From UBA7359 sp041689615 (GTDB lineage Bacteria > Pseudomonadota > Gammaproteobacteria > Eutrophobiales > Eutrophobiaceae): a stretch of 64,000 nucleotides of DNA. The notes beneath the pieces are model-generated. The model saw only the letters and a list, made by a program, of their open reading frames with translations, ran no database searches and was not told where the DNA came from. The translations under genes were made by a program, and so were the position numbers. Shown piece after piece: positions 8,579 to 17,306 of this stretch. The stretch's first letter is position 1, and the number at the start of each line of letters is the position of its first letter. Location: contig JBDNFW010000036.1 of assembly GCA_041689615.1 (NCBI GenBank), positions 62,001 to 126,000 of the forward strand. Reading direction: 5' to 3'.

Positions 8579-9022
8579 ATGAATAATCATGGAAGATTGA
8601 AATCTATTCTTAAACAAGAAGAAAATGCATTAGAAGACCTTTATGGCTTATTGATGCAAGAATTGATTGCTTTAAAAGATCGTAGTTCTGACTCTGTTAG
8701 TAAACTGTCTGAAGAAAAAAATACGATGTTGCATAAACTCGAACAACTCGATAAAGAAAGACAGCTTTGCGTTAAAGATGAAACGCATGATAAGAGTTTA
8801 ACTTTTACAGACGAGATAAATGTATTAAGTAGTGAAATAGAAATTTGCCTGAATAAATGCAAACACCAAAACAATATTAATGGTGGGATTATAGAAATGA
8901 GCCTGTTATTTAATGAGAAAATACTCGACATAATTTGTGGGAATTCTGATAAGCAAACCACTTATGGTGCAACAGGTAAAAACAACGCTAAAAGCAACCA
9001 ACATAGCCTTGCACGTGTTTAA
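8579..9022 (+). CDS. flgN: Flagellar export chaperone FlgN
   Basis: FlgN is the cytoplasmic chaperone for hook-associated proteins FlgK and FlgL. The 147-residue product is almost all helix. It starts with LKSILKQEENALEDLYGLL and continues with a Lys/Glu coiled-coil-like stretch (SEEKNTMLHKLEQLDKERQ). Sequence conservation in this family is low; length, helical pattern and position two bases after flgM decide the call. Confidence 0.85.
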   Translation: MNNHGRLKSILKQEENALEDLYGLLMQELIALKDRSSDSVSKLSEEKNTMLHKLEQLDKERQLCVKDETHDKSLTFTDEINVLSSEIEICLNKCKHQNNINGGIIEMSLLFNEKILDIICGNSDKQTTYGATGKNNAKSNQHSLARV

Positions 9023-9030
9023 CAAGTCCC

Positions 9031-9822
9031 ATGGCACTACCCAACACCGTCTTCACTGAAAAGCTGATCTCGGAAGAGAATATAACTAATCAAACTGATC
9101 TCGAATCAATAAAACTCACCACTGTTGATGACATACGTCATCTGTTAAAAAAAATTAACGCTAAACATTCGCTTTTATCCGTCACGATAGAATCGTCTGA
9201 TGAGTACTACGGCAGTACTATCATTGAAATTAATAATGACGAAAACTATCTGGTTGTTGATGAGCTATATCCTGAAGAAGGCCATGCAAAAATTATAATC
9301 GGTACTCAACTGTCCTTTACTACTCAATATTCAGGAGCCTTTGTTAATTTTGTCGGAACAATAGAAGCCATTGGAGAAAATGAAAAAGCTGCCTATTACA
9401 AAATTAGTATGCCGAAAGAACTTGAGTATCATCAACGACGTAACACTTACCGTATTGCAACAACCGTTAATGACTCAATACCGGTAAATCTTGTTAATGA
9501 TGATGAAGTATTAATAAAAGCAGAATTAAGAGACGTCTCTCATGGTGGCTTATGTTTGCGCATCAATGCATCACCACATACATCAATTAAAAGTAACGAT
9601 TATATTCCAACCTGCTTAATACAAATTGATAAAAGCCGAAAAATATTAAGCTCCTTAAATATTTGTCATGTAGAAACCATTAAAGAAACAGGTTCATTAC
9701 GTGTTGGGGCTGAATTTGCACAGATGAGTAAAATTGATCGACGGGAACTTGAACATTTTATTGCTTCATTGGAAAGAGCGATAATTCAAAAAATAAAACG
9801 AACCGATATCAACGTTGCCTGA
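9031..9822 (+). CDS. ycgR: YcgR-type flagellar brake protein with PilZ domain
   Basis: YcgR proteins bind cyclic di-GMP and slow the flagellar motor. The 263-residue protein has an N-terminal YcgR domain (about residues 30-135) and a C-terminal PilZ domain. The c-di-GMP motifs are intact: QRRNTYRIA (RxxxR-type) near residue 140 and DVSHGGLCLRI (DxSxxG) near 172. It starts eight bases after flgN, so it is probably in that operon and shares its FliA control. Confidence 0.88.
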   Translation: MALPNTVFTEKLISEENITNQTDLESIKLTTVDDIRHLLKKINAKHSLLSVTIESSDEYYGSTIIEINNDENYLVVDELYPEEGHAKIIIGTQLSFTTQYSGAFVNFVGTIEAIGENEKAAYYKISMPKELEYHQRRNTYRIATTVNDSIPVNLVNDDEVLIKAELRDVSHGGLCLRINASPHTSIKSNDYIPTCLIQIDKSRKILSSLNICHVETIKETGSLRVGAEFAQMSKIDRRELEHFIASLERAIIQKIKRTDINVA

Positions 9823-9843
9823 GGCAGACTACTGCAATTATAG

Positions 9844-10473
9844 CTAAAGCGCAGATTCTTTCTTTTTCATTCTAAAATAAGCAGCTAAATCAGACGCTCG
9901 ATCCACGTCGCTTCGTTTAGGTAATAAGCTTACATCAAAATTTATTTTTTTTGCCCGGGCACATGTTTCAGAAAAAACGTCTTCCTTTCCCCATTTGATG
10001 CCTGAAAATAATTCAGCATTATTTTTTCTTAAGCCTATAAGGTAATAACCACCATCTTCTGCTGGTCCTAAAACCATGTCTTTTCCATTTTTGAGAGAAT
10101 TCATCGCTGATTGTATGTCAGATATTAATAATTCAGGGCAATCGCTACCAATCAATACAGCATAAGAATATTCATTCAAGGCACTATCGATTGCATTAAA
10201 CATACGTTCGCCCAGATCTCTTCCTGTTTGCGAATAGAATTGAAAATATTCCCTGTTTTCTAAATTAGTAAAGTATTGGTGGTGGATATCGCCACTTATC
10301 CAAAGCTGAATATTTGAAACCCTGGATTTTATTACTGTATCTAACGTTCCGGTTAATAGTTCTTTATAAAGTAATGTTGCTTTGTCGCAACCAATATCAG
10401 GAATTAAACGTGTCTTAACTTGACCGGCAATCGGAGATTTGGCAAAAACTAAAAGGGCACCTTGTATGTTCAT
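9844..10473 (-). CDS. TIGR04282/DUF2064 glycosyltransferase-like protein of arsenosugar type clusters
   Basis: The 209-residue protein has a GT-A, nucleotidyltransferase-like fold signature: LLVFAKSPIAGQVKTRL at the start, AVLIGSDCPEL around residue 100, and GPAEDGGYYLIGL about 30 residues later. This pattern is typical of the DUF2064 family. These proteins accompany the TIGR04283 glycosyltransferase and ArsS. The start lies three bases after the stop of the preceding gene, the last position of an operon that begins at 13585. Its reaction is not established; activating or transferring a sugar for arsenosugar formation is inference from context. Confidence 0.85.
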   Translation of the reverse strand: MNIQGALLVFAKSPIAGQVKTRLIPDIGCDKATLLYKELLTGTLDTVIKSRVSNIQLWISGDIHHQYFTNLENREYFQFYSQTGRDLGERMFNAIDSALNEYSYAVLIGSDCPELLISDIQSAMNSLKNGKDMVLGPAEDGGYYLIGLRKNNAELFSGIKWGKEDVFSETCARAKKINFDVSLLPKRSDVDRASDLAAYFRMKKKESAL

Positions 10474-10475
10474 AT

Positions 10476-11153
10476 CTATGAATAAAGCTTTGCTAATCTA
10501 TTTGTATCAAAATTAAAAAAATAGAGTACACGTAATACCCACATTTTTAATATTGTTTTTATTATTCCATTTTGTTCCCAACGACGACTTGAACTCAATA
10601 CTTTTTCTTTAAAACAAATCGGTTTTGACCGTTTCAACAATAATCGTGAAACCGCAATATCTTCCATTAAGGCAACTATAGGAAAGCCATTAATTTCAGT
10701 AAACAATTCTTTACCTACAAAAATAACTTGATCACCCGTCGCAATACTCGTCAGTCTTGAACGAATATTCATACATTGTTCTATAATTCGAAACAAAAAA
10801 TGATCACCCGATAACTTTATATCAAAACGGCCCCATCTATTTTCGATATTTTTTATTTTCATAAATAAATCACTTGTTCCTGAAGGCAACGAAGTATCTG
10901 CGTGTAAAAATAAAAAACAATGACCTGTCGCTACTGCTGCGCCCGAGTTCATTTGAATGGCACGTGATTTTTTTGATTGAATAACACGGTCGCATAGCGG
11001 AGTAGCTAAAGAAATCGTATTATCATGACTGCCGCCATCAACAACGATCACTTCGTGTCCGTGTTGTCTCAACAATTGAAGCTCATGTAAACATGATTCG
11101 ATTTGAGTGGATTCATTTAATACAGGAATAATAATTGATAACTTGAACGGCAT
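10476..11153 (-). CDS. TIGR04283-family arsenosugar-cluster glycosyltransferase (GT2)
   Basis: The family 2 glycosyltransferase fold is clear over 225 residues: LSIIIPVLNESTQIESCL, VIVVDGGSHDNT, then FLFLHADTSLP with the DxD-like HAD motif. A later GDQVIFVGKELF and ALMEDIAVSRLL carry acceptor-side residues. This pattern is that of the TIGR04283 family found beside ArsS. It has no membrane anchor. It lies seven bases after arsS and three before the DUF2064 gene on the same strand. Transfer of the sugar part to or from the ArsS product is a context-based inference. Confidence 0.87.
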   Translation of the reverse strand: MPFKLSIIIPVLNESTQIESCLHELQLLRQHGHEVIVVDGGSHDNTISLATPLCDRVIQSKKSRAIQMNSGAAVATGHCFLFLHADTSLPSGTSDLFMKIKNIENRWGRFDIKLSGDHFLFRIIEQCMNIRSRLTSIATGDQVIFVGKELFTEINGFPIVALMEDIAVSRLLLKRSKPICFKEKVLSSSRRWEQNGIIKTILKMWVLRVLYFFNFDTNRLAKLYS

Positions 11154-11159
11154 GACAAA

Positions 11160-12122
11160 TCAGGATGTCAAAGCACCACTACAACTACTTCCCTGTCCTG
11201 CTGTACAGCCATAACAATGATCGCGAACTGCAATGGTATTGCCTTCAACATCAGTATCAATAAGATCAGAAATATGCACCTGCTTTTCGCTGTCTTGCAT
11301 ATTTAATCCTAGCATCTGATTAAAGTCACAATCATAAATATAGCCGTGCCAATCAACACTAATCAAATGACGACACATAATGTTTTCAAGATTGTCTTTT
11401 TGATAAGCATTTTTAAGCAGCATCATATAATCAGTTAATTCATTCTTTGAGATCAACGTACTACCAAAACGCTTTATCGGCATGTTGCAAAGAGTAAAGA
11501 GTTGATAGAATTCGATACTGTAACGTTCTGCTAATTCTTTTTTATACGCTTTTTCAAGTTCCTCTTGTGCCGGCGGCAATACAGCGCCTTGCGGATTATA
11601 AACAAGGTTTAAAACCAGATTTGATTCTGGCTTGCCGTAACCAAGGCTATTCAGTTGTTTTAATCCAGCGATACTTCTTTCAAACACACCTTTACCTCGC
11701 TGCGCATCGACGTTCTTTTCTTCATAACACGGCAAAGAAGCGACAATCTCAACTTCATTTGTAGCCAGAAATTGGGCAAGGTCATCCATGCCTGGTTCGG
11801 ACAGAATAGTCAGGTTACATCGATCAATAACATGTATATGATTTTCTTTAGCGTATGTAACAAGGCTTTTAAATTGAGGATGAAGTTCTGGCGCGCCACC
11901 GGTGATATCAAGCGTTTGAATATTTTTTTTAATCAGAAATGATTTGATCGACTCTATTGTTTCTGGAGACATCCTTTCTGTTCTTTTCGGGCTGGAATCG
12001 ACGTGGCAATGAACACATTGCTGATTACATTTTAGGCCAATATTGATTTGTACCGTCGTTAACTCTTTCCTTGCTACTGCAGGAAAATTCATTTGATTTA
12101 GATAAGGTAAAGTATCGTGCAC
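11160..12122 (-). CDS. arsS: Arsenosugar biosynthesis radical SAM enzyme ArsS
   Basis: ArsS uses S-adenosylmethionine and an iron-sulfur cluster to attach a 5'-deoxyadenosyl group to dimethylarsenite, the first committed arsenosugar step. The 320-residue protein has the radical SAM motif CNQQCVHCHV near residue 32. The glycine-rich DITGGAPEL follows, and a Cys-rich tail (CYGCTAGQGSSCSGA) matches the DUF3641 part of ArsS. It is the second gene of an operon after the GDP-mannose pyrophosphorylase gene (26-base gap) and before the two glycosyltransferase-type genes. The methylating partner ArsM is encoded at 28468. Confidence 0.92.
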   Translation of the reverse strand: MHDTLPYLNQMNFPAVARKELTTVQINIGLKCNQQCVHCHVDSSPKRTERMSPETIESIKSFLIKKNIQTLDITGGAPELHPQFKSLVTYAKENHIHVIDRCNLTILSEPGMDDLAQFLATNEVEIVASLPCYEEKNVDAQRGKGVFERSIAGLKQLNSLGYGKPESNLVLNLVYNPQGAVLPPAQEELEKAYKKELAERYSIEFYQLFTLCNMPIKRFGSTLISKNELTDYMMLLKNAYQKDNLENIMCRHLISVDWHGYIYDCDFNQMLGLNMQDSEKQVHISDLIDTDVEGNTIAVRDHCYGCTAGQGSSCSGALTS

Positions 12123-12148
12123 AAAATTACTTCAGATAAATAAAACGA

Positions 12149-13585
12149 TTAATTTCGACCAAAATCATCATCAAATCTAACAATATCATCTTCGCCCAAG
12201 TAAGAGCCAGATTGCACTTCAATAATTTCCAAAAGATCATCTCCTGCATTTTCAAGTCGGTGTTTCACGCCCAAGGGAATATAGGTTGATTCATTTTCAT
12301 GTAATAAAAATTTCTCTTCGCCTTTGGTTACCGTGGCAACACCTTTAACTACTACCCAATGTTCTGCACGTTTCGCATGAGATTGTAATGATAATTTCTT
12401 ACCTGGATTGACTATCAATCGTTTAGCCTGAAAGGTCTCTCCCATATCGATAGAATCATAACTTCCCCATGGTCGATAGACCTTCCGATGCGTCAAAGAT
12501 TCACTTCTATTATCATTTTTTAATTTTTCAACAATTTTTTTAACATCTTGTGCCTTGTTTTTATCGGCAATCATGATGGCATCATCTGTATCAATGATTA
12601 CCATATCTTCACAACCGATAGTGACAATCAGTCCCCGCTCACTTCTAATCAGGCAATTTCTGGTTTGTTCAGTAATAACATCCCCTTCAATATGGTTATT
12701 ATCACTGTCCTTATCATTAATATCCCACACTGAAGACCATGCCCCCACATCAGACCAACCAACATCAATGGGAATTACAGCAAGGTGATCATCATTGTTC
12801 TCTGCCAATTTTTCCATCACGGCATAATCAATTGAATCATCCGGACTGCTAAGAAAAGAGTCTTCATCTAACCTAAAAAATAAACCGTCAGTTTTACCTT
12901 TATTAAATGCATCAACACAAGCATCGTGAATTGGTAATTGAAACTGTTTTATTTTTTCCAGCCAGACTGATGCTTTCATCATGAAAATACCACTATTCCA
13001 AAGGTAATCACCGGACTTTAAATATTCTTCAGCTAAAGCTTGTTTCGGTTTTTCAGTAAAACCGCTAATGGCATGAATAGCTTGATTATCAATAGATTGA
13101 ATTTCATCTTCCATATGAATATAGCCATAACCTGTTTCTGGCGCATTGGGTTTAATACCAAACGTCACCAAATAATCTTTTTGCGCCATCTCAATAGCGG
13201 CACTAATTGCTTCATGAAATAAATCAACTTTGCCAATAATATGGTCCGCTGGCATCATAAGAATAATGGCATCATCTTCGTTCAACGAAGCCACGGTTAA
13301 TGCCGGGGCAGTATTTCGTCCCTTTGGCTCAAGAATAATATTACTGATATTCTTAGATACCTGTGCGCTTTGCTCCGCAACCAAAAAACGATGTGCTTCA
13401 TTACATATAATGACCGGATCTAAAACCTCGACTGCTGCATTTAATCCATCTAATCGTAACAATGTATTTTGCAACAATGTATTATCATTAAACAATTTCA
13501 AAAACTGTTTCGGATAATGTTCTCTTGATAATGGCCAGAGACGGGTTCCACCTCCGCCAGCCAGAATGACGGGACATAATTTCAT
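12149..13585 (-). CDS. manC: Mannose-1-phosphate guanylyltransferase / mannose-6-phosphate isomerase
   Basis: This two-domain enzyme of 478 residues makes GDP-mannose and can supply mannose-6-phosphate. The N-terminal pyrophosphorylase has PVILAGGGGTRLWPLSR with the nucleotide-binding loop, PADHII, and GFTEKP. The C-terminal cupin isomerase domain (about 360-475) has RPWGSYDSI and LSLQSHAKRAEHW with metal-ligand-like His residues. It heads the arsS operon. GDP-mannose could feed surface glycans or the arsenosugar pathway; the sequence does not say which. Confidence 0.93.
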   Translation of the reverse strand: MKLCPVILAGGGGTRLWPLSREHYPKQFLKLFNDNTLLQNTLLRLDGLNAAVEVLDPVIICNEAHRFLVAEQSAQVSKNISNIILEPKGRNTAPALTVASLNEDDAIILMMPADHIIGKVDLFHEAISAAIEMAQKDYLVTFGIKPNAPETGYGYIHMEDEIQSIDNQAIHAISGFTEKPKQALAEEYLKSGDYLWNSGIFMMKASVWLEKIKQFQLPIHDACVDAFNKGKTDGLFFRLDEDSFLSSPDDSIDYAVMEKLAENNDDHLAVIPIDVGWSDVGAWSSVWDINDKDSDNNHIEGDVITEQTRNCLIRSERGLIVTIGCEDMVIIDTDDAIMIADKNKAQDVKKIVEKLKNDNRSESLTHRKVYRPWGSYDSIDMGETFQAKRLIVNPGKKLSLQSHAKRAEHWVVVKGVATVTKGEEKFLLHENESTYIPLGVKHRLENAGDDLLEIIEVQSGSYLGEDDIVRFDDDFGRN

Positions 13586-13689
13586 TTAAATACCATTAAT
13601 ATTTTTATAATTATTTAGGAAATCTATAAATTTCATAAGCTTTAAAGACTGAATCTTATCAGATAAACTTAAAATAGTTGATTACTTAG

Positions 13690-13778
13690 CCCTGGTAGCT
13701 CAGCTGGATACGACTACATGGATGTAGGAGGTAGAGCAACGTCGGGAACGGTTGCCGAGAGCGTCCCCCTCCTAAGGT
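13690..13778 (+). pseudogene. Broken 5' part of tRNA-Arg(CCU) with a 53-base insertion
   Basis: Bases 13690-13711 match the first 22 bases of the intact tRNA-Arg(CCU) at 34150 exactly. Bases 13765-13778 match the anticodon part (TCCCCCTCCTAAGG). Between them lie 53 bases containing the palindrome CTACATGGATGTAG (13715-13728), which also occurs at 51916-51929. After 13778 the similarity ends, so there is no T arm or acceptor 3' strand and no functional tRNA. It is either a partial duplication or a left attachment remnant. Confidence 0.8.
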
Positions 13779-14052
13779 GTAGCACTAATAATATATATCA
13801 AACACTTAAGAGGTTTATTTTTCCACTTTTATGTTATCCCGATTTATATTTCTCAGTGAGTTACAATTTAATTTTCCACCTTATTTCTTATACTAATTTT
13901 CTAGTTTGGACGAGTGACTGTTATTCACTAATGCATAAAACCAATACTCGCCTTAGCAAGACCAGTGTTAGATTAAATCGTGATTTCGTGAAACTCCCTT
14001 TTATAAGTTTAACTTAGCAGAAGTCTCTCTTAATATTTATCTCAATTCTGTC
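13779..14052. other. AT-rich intergenic stretch with no recognisable gene
   Basis: The stretch is AT-rich. I see no ribosome binding site followed by a convincing frame, no strong hairpin and no integrase remnant. A 99-codon plus-strand frame crosses it but begins in the tRNA remnant and encodes nothing familiar. Confidence 0.6.
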
Positions 14053-14253
14053 TCATATGCTTTGACGGGGTACAGGACATTTATTTGAGCCATAAGAACA
14101 AAAAACACAGCAATCGCCTTTAAGCGGCTTTAATATTTCCTTGCATAACTCACATTCATAAAAAAACTGACATGCATCTAAAGGCATCGATTCAATTTTT
14201 TTATACCCGCACTTTGGGCAAGTAATGATCGATTTCAATTTATACTCTGACAT
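14053..14253 (-). CDS. GDCCVxC-motif zinc-ribbon protein
   Basis: This 66-residue protein has a first CPKCGYKK pair, a second CELCKE pair and the name-giving GDCCVFCSYG motif, then a final Cys near the end. The family is known as GDCCVxC domain-containing (seleno)protein and often sits beside mercury-type transporters. It starts two bases after the stop of the merC-like frame, so the two are one transcript. Here the variable position is Phe, not selenocysteine. A metal-binding role is inferred from the cysteines and neighbour. Confidence 0.85.
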   Translation of the reverse strand: MSEYKLKSIITCPKCGYKKIESMPLDACQFFYECELCKEILKPLKGDCCVFCSYGSNKCPVPRQSI

Positions 14254-14255
14254 AT

Positions 14256-14657
14256 TCAGACCTGTTTCAACTCACACTGATGCTTTACAGGGAAAATCAT
14301 ATCTACGATCGATACGCTTAACATGATGATGATTCCTGTGTAAAACAAGTAAGTACTCCATCCGTATTTCCATAAAGGATAAAGTGTCACCAAAACCATG
14401 ACGGGGTCGATGATGGATCATATGCCTCTATGATGAATACGATGTGTATACCATCCCCAACAATTAGCAATTAACGCGATTAAGGCAAATATTGGCAGTA
14501 ATTTATTTATAAATAATCCCTCATAACTTGCCAATATCCCTAAACCTATTGAAGCTCCTAATACACCTAGTATAGGAAAACAAGCCGCACAGCCCATAGC
14601 TGTAACAAGCACACCAAGCGTTCCTATCTTTTCTGTAAATCTTATAATAGTCTGCAT
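14256..14657 (-). pseudogene. merC: MerC-type mercury transporter interrupted by an in-frame TGA
   Basis: The first 79 codons encode a clear MerC N-terminus: a TM segment with VTAMGCAACFPILG (vicinal metal-binding cysteines), then LASYEGLFINKLLP. Translation then meets TGA at 14420-14418. The same frame continues open for 53 more codons with two further hydrophobic segments (DPVMVLVTLYPLW and YTGIIIMLSVSIVDM) and stops at 14258-14256. Total length would be about 133 residues, the normal MerC size. One CGA-to-TGA change would explain it. The product may be a truncated two-helix protein, or the gene may be dead. Confidence 0.75.
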
Positions 14658-14673
14658 AGTAAAATATCAATCA

Positions 14674-15450
14674 CTAAAGCGTTTTATGGTTATCCAATTG
14701 CTGATTGATCAATCTTTGTAGATTGCGAACACTTGTACTTTCATCTCCATTCTCTATCGCATGTTCTACTGCTGTATTGGATGCAATATAGTCATGCTTT
14801 AAATAATTTAGTGCCGAAACCATAAATGCTTCATTCGATAATTTATCCTCCTGCTTTAATGAATATTGGTATTGTTCAATTATATTGTTAATTACATCTA
14901 GACTTGCTTTATCAAGATGCAGGTAGTGTAGAGAATCTGGATCAATCTGGAATGCTCTTCGCATGGCCCAGACACCTGTATTTAAATCACCGGAAGATGC
15001 TGCGGCCAATGCGTAACCAACCTTGGGGATCCCGGACTTTGGGTTGCTTTTTGCTTCTTTAGCAAAAATCGTGAGTGCAGAACTTGCTTGACCTTGCGAG
15101 AGGACAACCCACGCTCTGCTTTCCGTCCCAGAGTTTTTGTTGTCGGTATATTGATTATTATTGCTGACGGCAGGGGTACTGTAAGAGGGCTTTGGGTAAT
15201 GCTGCTTGTTTTTATAGGGCGAATAGTAGTTACGATACCTATAGTTATGACGTGGATAATAACTGTAGGATCTATATCTATTATATCCATAGCCGTATCT
15301 GTGCCCCCCATAATAACCATGATGGCCACCATAATAATAACTGACTGACATTCCAGCATATGCATAGCTGGACACGGGTAAAAACAGGCCAATAACAATA
15401 AGTGCTCCTGCGAGAATAAATAATATTGAATTTGTTGATTTAACTTTCAT
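14674..15450 (-). CDS. Exported Tyr/Gly-rich protein with TPR-like C-terminal half
   Basis: I chose the Met at 15450 because a Sec signal peptide begins there (Lys residues, then ILFILAGALIVIGLFLPVSSYAYA). A Tyr/Gly/His/Arg-rich segment follows (about residues 35-85 with YYGGHHGYYGGHRYGYGYNRY). The C-terminal 150 residues look like helical TPR-type repeats (SALTIFAKEAKSNPKSGIPK, DLNTGVWAMRRAFQIDPDS). It is probably periplasmic or outer-membrane-associated. No function is assigned. It lies 16 bases upstream of merC on the same strand and may be cotranscribed. Confidence 0.7.
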   Translation of the reverse strand: MKVKSTNSILFILAGALIVIGLFLPVSSYAYAGMSVSYYYGGHHGYYGGHRYGYGYNRYRSYSYYPRHNYRYRNYYSPYKNKQHYPKPSYSTPAVSNNNQYTDNKNSGTESRAWVVLSQGQASSALTIFAKEAKSNPKSGIPKVGYALAAASSGDLNTGVWAMRRAFQIDPDSLHYLHLDKASLDVINNIIEQYQYSLKQEDKLSNEAFMVSALNYLKHDYIASNTAVEHAIENGDESTSVRNLQRLINQQLDNHKTL

Positions 15451-15690
15451 GTCTATCACCCTGTAAGTTTAATATTTATATATGACTCTATAAAAAGCGA
15501 TTATGTTCCTGTAATTTAAATTTATATAATTTGTAATATTTTTTCTGAAACCTCGGTCTTCTATTATAGGTGTTGCCATTGATTCAACTCTCCTTCCTCG
15601 TTGTTGAATCGATTTTCTACACTCACCCACCTTTACAGGGAAGTCATGGGTTCTATTTCAGTATTATTAACCTATCTTGGAGGACTTATA

Positions 15691-16017
15691 ATGGCTCTTA
15701 ATGACAAAGACATAATAAATGAATCTATCGTCACCATTCATGCCGGGAAACTACTTGATTTCAGTATTGCCAGGCAGGTTTTCCAGATATGTGATATGGC
15801 AAAAAAAGCAATGACAAAAATAATTTTGATCGATCTTTCCAATACATATCAAATCATGGACTCTGGTCTTGCTTTGTTAAGTTATCTGGATAAATGCACA
15901 GAGGATCAAGTACAAGCAATTAATTTCATCAATTGCAAACCTATGATAAGAAAAACCCTTATGGAAAGGTACTTTAATTACGGTAAGACGACTTACAGCC
16001 GACAAAACAATACATGA
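15691..16017 (+). CDS. Small STAS-like domain protein
   Basis: The start at 15691 is preferred because GGAGG stands eight bases upstream; an in-frame Met at 15601 has no such site. The 108-residue product alternates strands and helices as STAS domains do: IVTIHAGKLLDFSIARQVF, then KIILIDLSNTYQIMDSGLALL, a good match to the conserved D-x-S-x-x-x-x-M-D-S-x-x-x-x-L element. STAS proteins act in anti-sigma and signalling partner switches. No partner kinase is adjacent, so the role is open. It stands alone between divergent genes. Confidence 0.65.
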   Translation: MALNDKDIINESIVTIHAGKLLDFSIARQVFQICDMAKKAMTKIILIDLSNTYQIMDSGLALLSYLDKCTEDQVQAINFINCKPMIRKTLMERYFNYGKTTYSRQNNT

Positions 16018-16085
16018 TGGTAGAAATCTAACCTTTCAGCGTAGGCGATCATCCGATTAGAACCATTCTAAGCGTCACGCTTTAA

Positions 16086-16535
16086 CTATTTTCCAATCCA
16101 ATTTCCAACCTGTATCGCACAACTACGCACATTTTCTGCACGTCGAACTCTATCACCATGTATTTTCCAATTTGGATTGTTTGCATTCTCCATAAAAAAC
16201 TGGACAGCAGCATAAACTTCATCGGGCTTGCCATATTTCGCTGCCCAACAATCTGCCTGGGTTTCCATTGAAAGCGGGTAGGACTCAGGAGATGCAAGAA
16301 TTGTATGGTTAAGTCTATCGTGGGCGAATGCATGGGTACGAAAAAACCCACACGCTGCACCGATCTTCTGACAGGTATCAGGGTTATAGATAACGACAGC
16401 TGCTCCAGTACGGACCATTCTTATCATGGCAATATCAGGAAGACTGGGATCCGCAATCTCCCAATATGGTGTAGTCACATTTGCTCTACAAGAAGATATG
16501 CACAGTAGAAGCCCGGAAAATAATATTATCTTCAT
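16086..16535 (-). CDS. Putative lipoprotein with His-rich protease-like motif
   Basis: The 149-residue product begins MKIILFSGLLLCISSCRA, a lipoprotein signal with lipobox ISSC. Further on, RTHAFAHDRLNH resembles a zinc-site helix, but the catalytic Glu of HExxH is not present. TQADCWAAKYG resembles the third-ligand region of M48-like proteases. Cysteines at CQKIGAAC and the C-terminal SCAI could form disulfides. I cannot name a family with certainty. It lies 250 bases downstream of the cytochrome operon on the same strand and may or may not belong to it. Confidence 0.65.
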   Translation of the reverse strand: MKIILFSGLLLCISSCRANVTTPYWEIADPSLPDIAMIRMVRTGAAVVIYNPDTCQKIGAACGFFRTHAFAHDRLNHTILASPESYPLSMETQADCWAAKYGKPDEVYAAVQFFMENANNPNWKIHGDRVRRAENVRSCAIQVGNWIGK

Positions 16536-16757
16536 GAAAAAGTATTTTATTTTTCCTCCATTAATATATAGACGTTAGCAAAATAATATTTAGAGCTAGA
16601 ATATTCATTCTTCTCCATTAGCTAATAATGAAATCAATTAATAAATAGTTTATGGCAAAGGAATCTTTTCACCAAAAATAAATAACGAATACTTTTCACT
16701 TGTTACGTATTTAGTAAATTTGCCTTCCTTGGCACGAATCATCCTCCAGGGAGACCT

Positions 16758-17306
16758 TTATTTATACCTATCGTGATTAAATACTTTATCATTACCAGGC
16801 GCGCCTGCATGGCATGCAATACAACCCTGATCCATGCCTTTAGCAACACGACCAGCAAGCTGCATGCCTTCCGGATTTTTCATAACTGAGCCGTCAACTG
16901 CATATTTAACCCAAAACCAATCTTTATTATCTGAGTCAAATCCTTTTTCTCTTCGAAACATGACGGTAACGGCTTTTAGCCATTTATTAGGGTTATTTGC
17001 TACTGCTTCTTTACTCACCCCTTCTCCACCAAAATTCTTTTTAACAATAACATCACCAGTATGTCCCATTACTGTAGTTCGGCTATCTATGGTATCCAGG
17101 ATGGCGCCATGTGGATGCATTCCTGCATACGGCGTAGAAGTAATAGCATTTTTACCAACCAATCTTTCAGACTCTAATTGCTTCCATAACGCTGTTGCAT
17201 AATTAACGTCATCGGCTGAACCGAAAGGTGGTGCCGCCCATGCACTGATAAAAAAGCTGGCAAGCAAAAAGGCAATCATAATTGTAAATGTAGTTTTAAC
17301 TTTCAT
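16758..17306 (-). CDS. P460-type periplasmic cytochrome (copy 1)
   Basis: A Sec signal peptide (FTIMIAFLLASFFISAWA) precedes a 150-residue mature domain of the cytochrome P460 family. Visible landmarks are TPYAGMHPHGAIL, then WLKAVTVMFRREKGFD and DWFWVKYAVDGSV. The single haem c site is GCIACH near the C-terminus. P460 proteins oxidise hydroxylamine or bind NO; the role here is unknown. The Met at 17306 is preferred over 17336 because AAGGAG stands just before it. It overlaps the end of the propeller gene by 11 bases, implying translational coupling. It closely resembles the gene at 18734. Confidence 0.85.
   Translation of the reverse strand: MKVKTTFTIMIAFLLASFFISAWAAPPFGSADDVNYATALWKQLESERLVGKNAITSTPYAGMHPHGAILDTIDSRTTVMGHTGDVIVKKNFGGEGVSKEAVANNPNKWLKAVTVMFRREKGFDSDNKDWFWVKYAVDGSVMKNPEGMQLAGRVAKGMDQGCIACHAGAPGNDKVFNHDRYK

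Noticed and set aside
13718..14017. A 99-codon plus-strand frame after the tRNA remnant
   Set aside because: It begins inside the insertion in the tRNA fragment, has no ribosome binding site and encodes no recognisable pattern.
14418..14420. The TGA in merC as a selenocysteine codon
   Set aside because: A weak stem (GTCA/TGAC) lies about 15 bases after the TGA, but the position is not a conserved Cys in MerC and no selenocysteine genes are in the window. A nonsense change is simpler.
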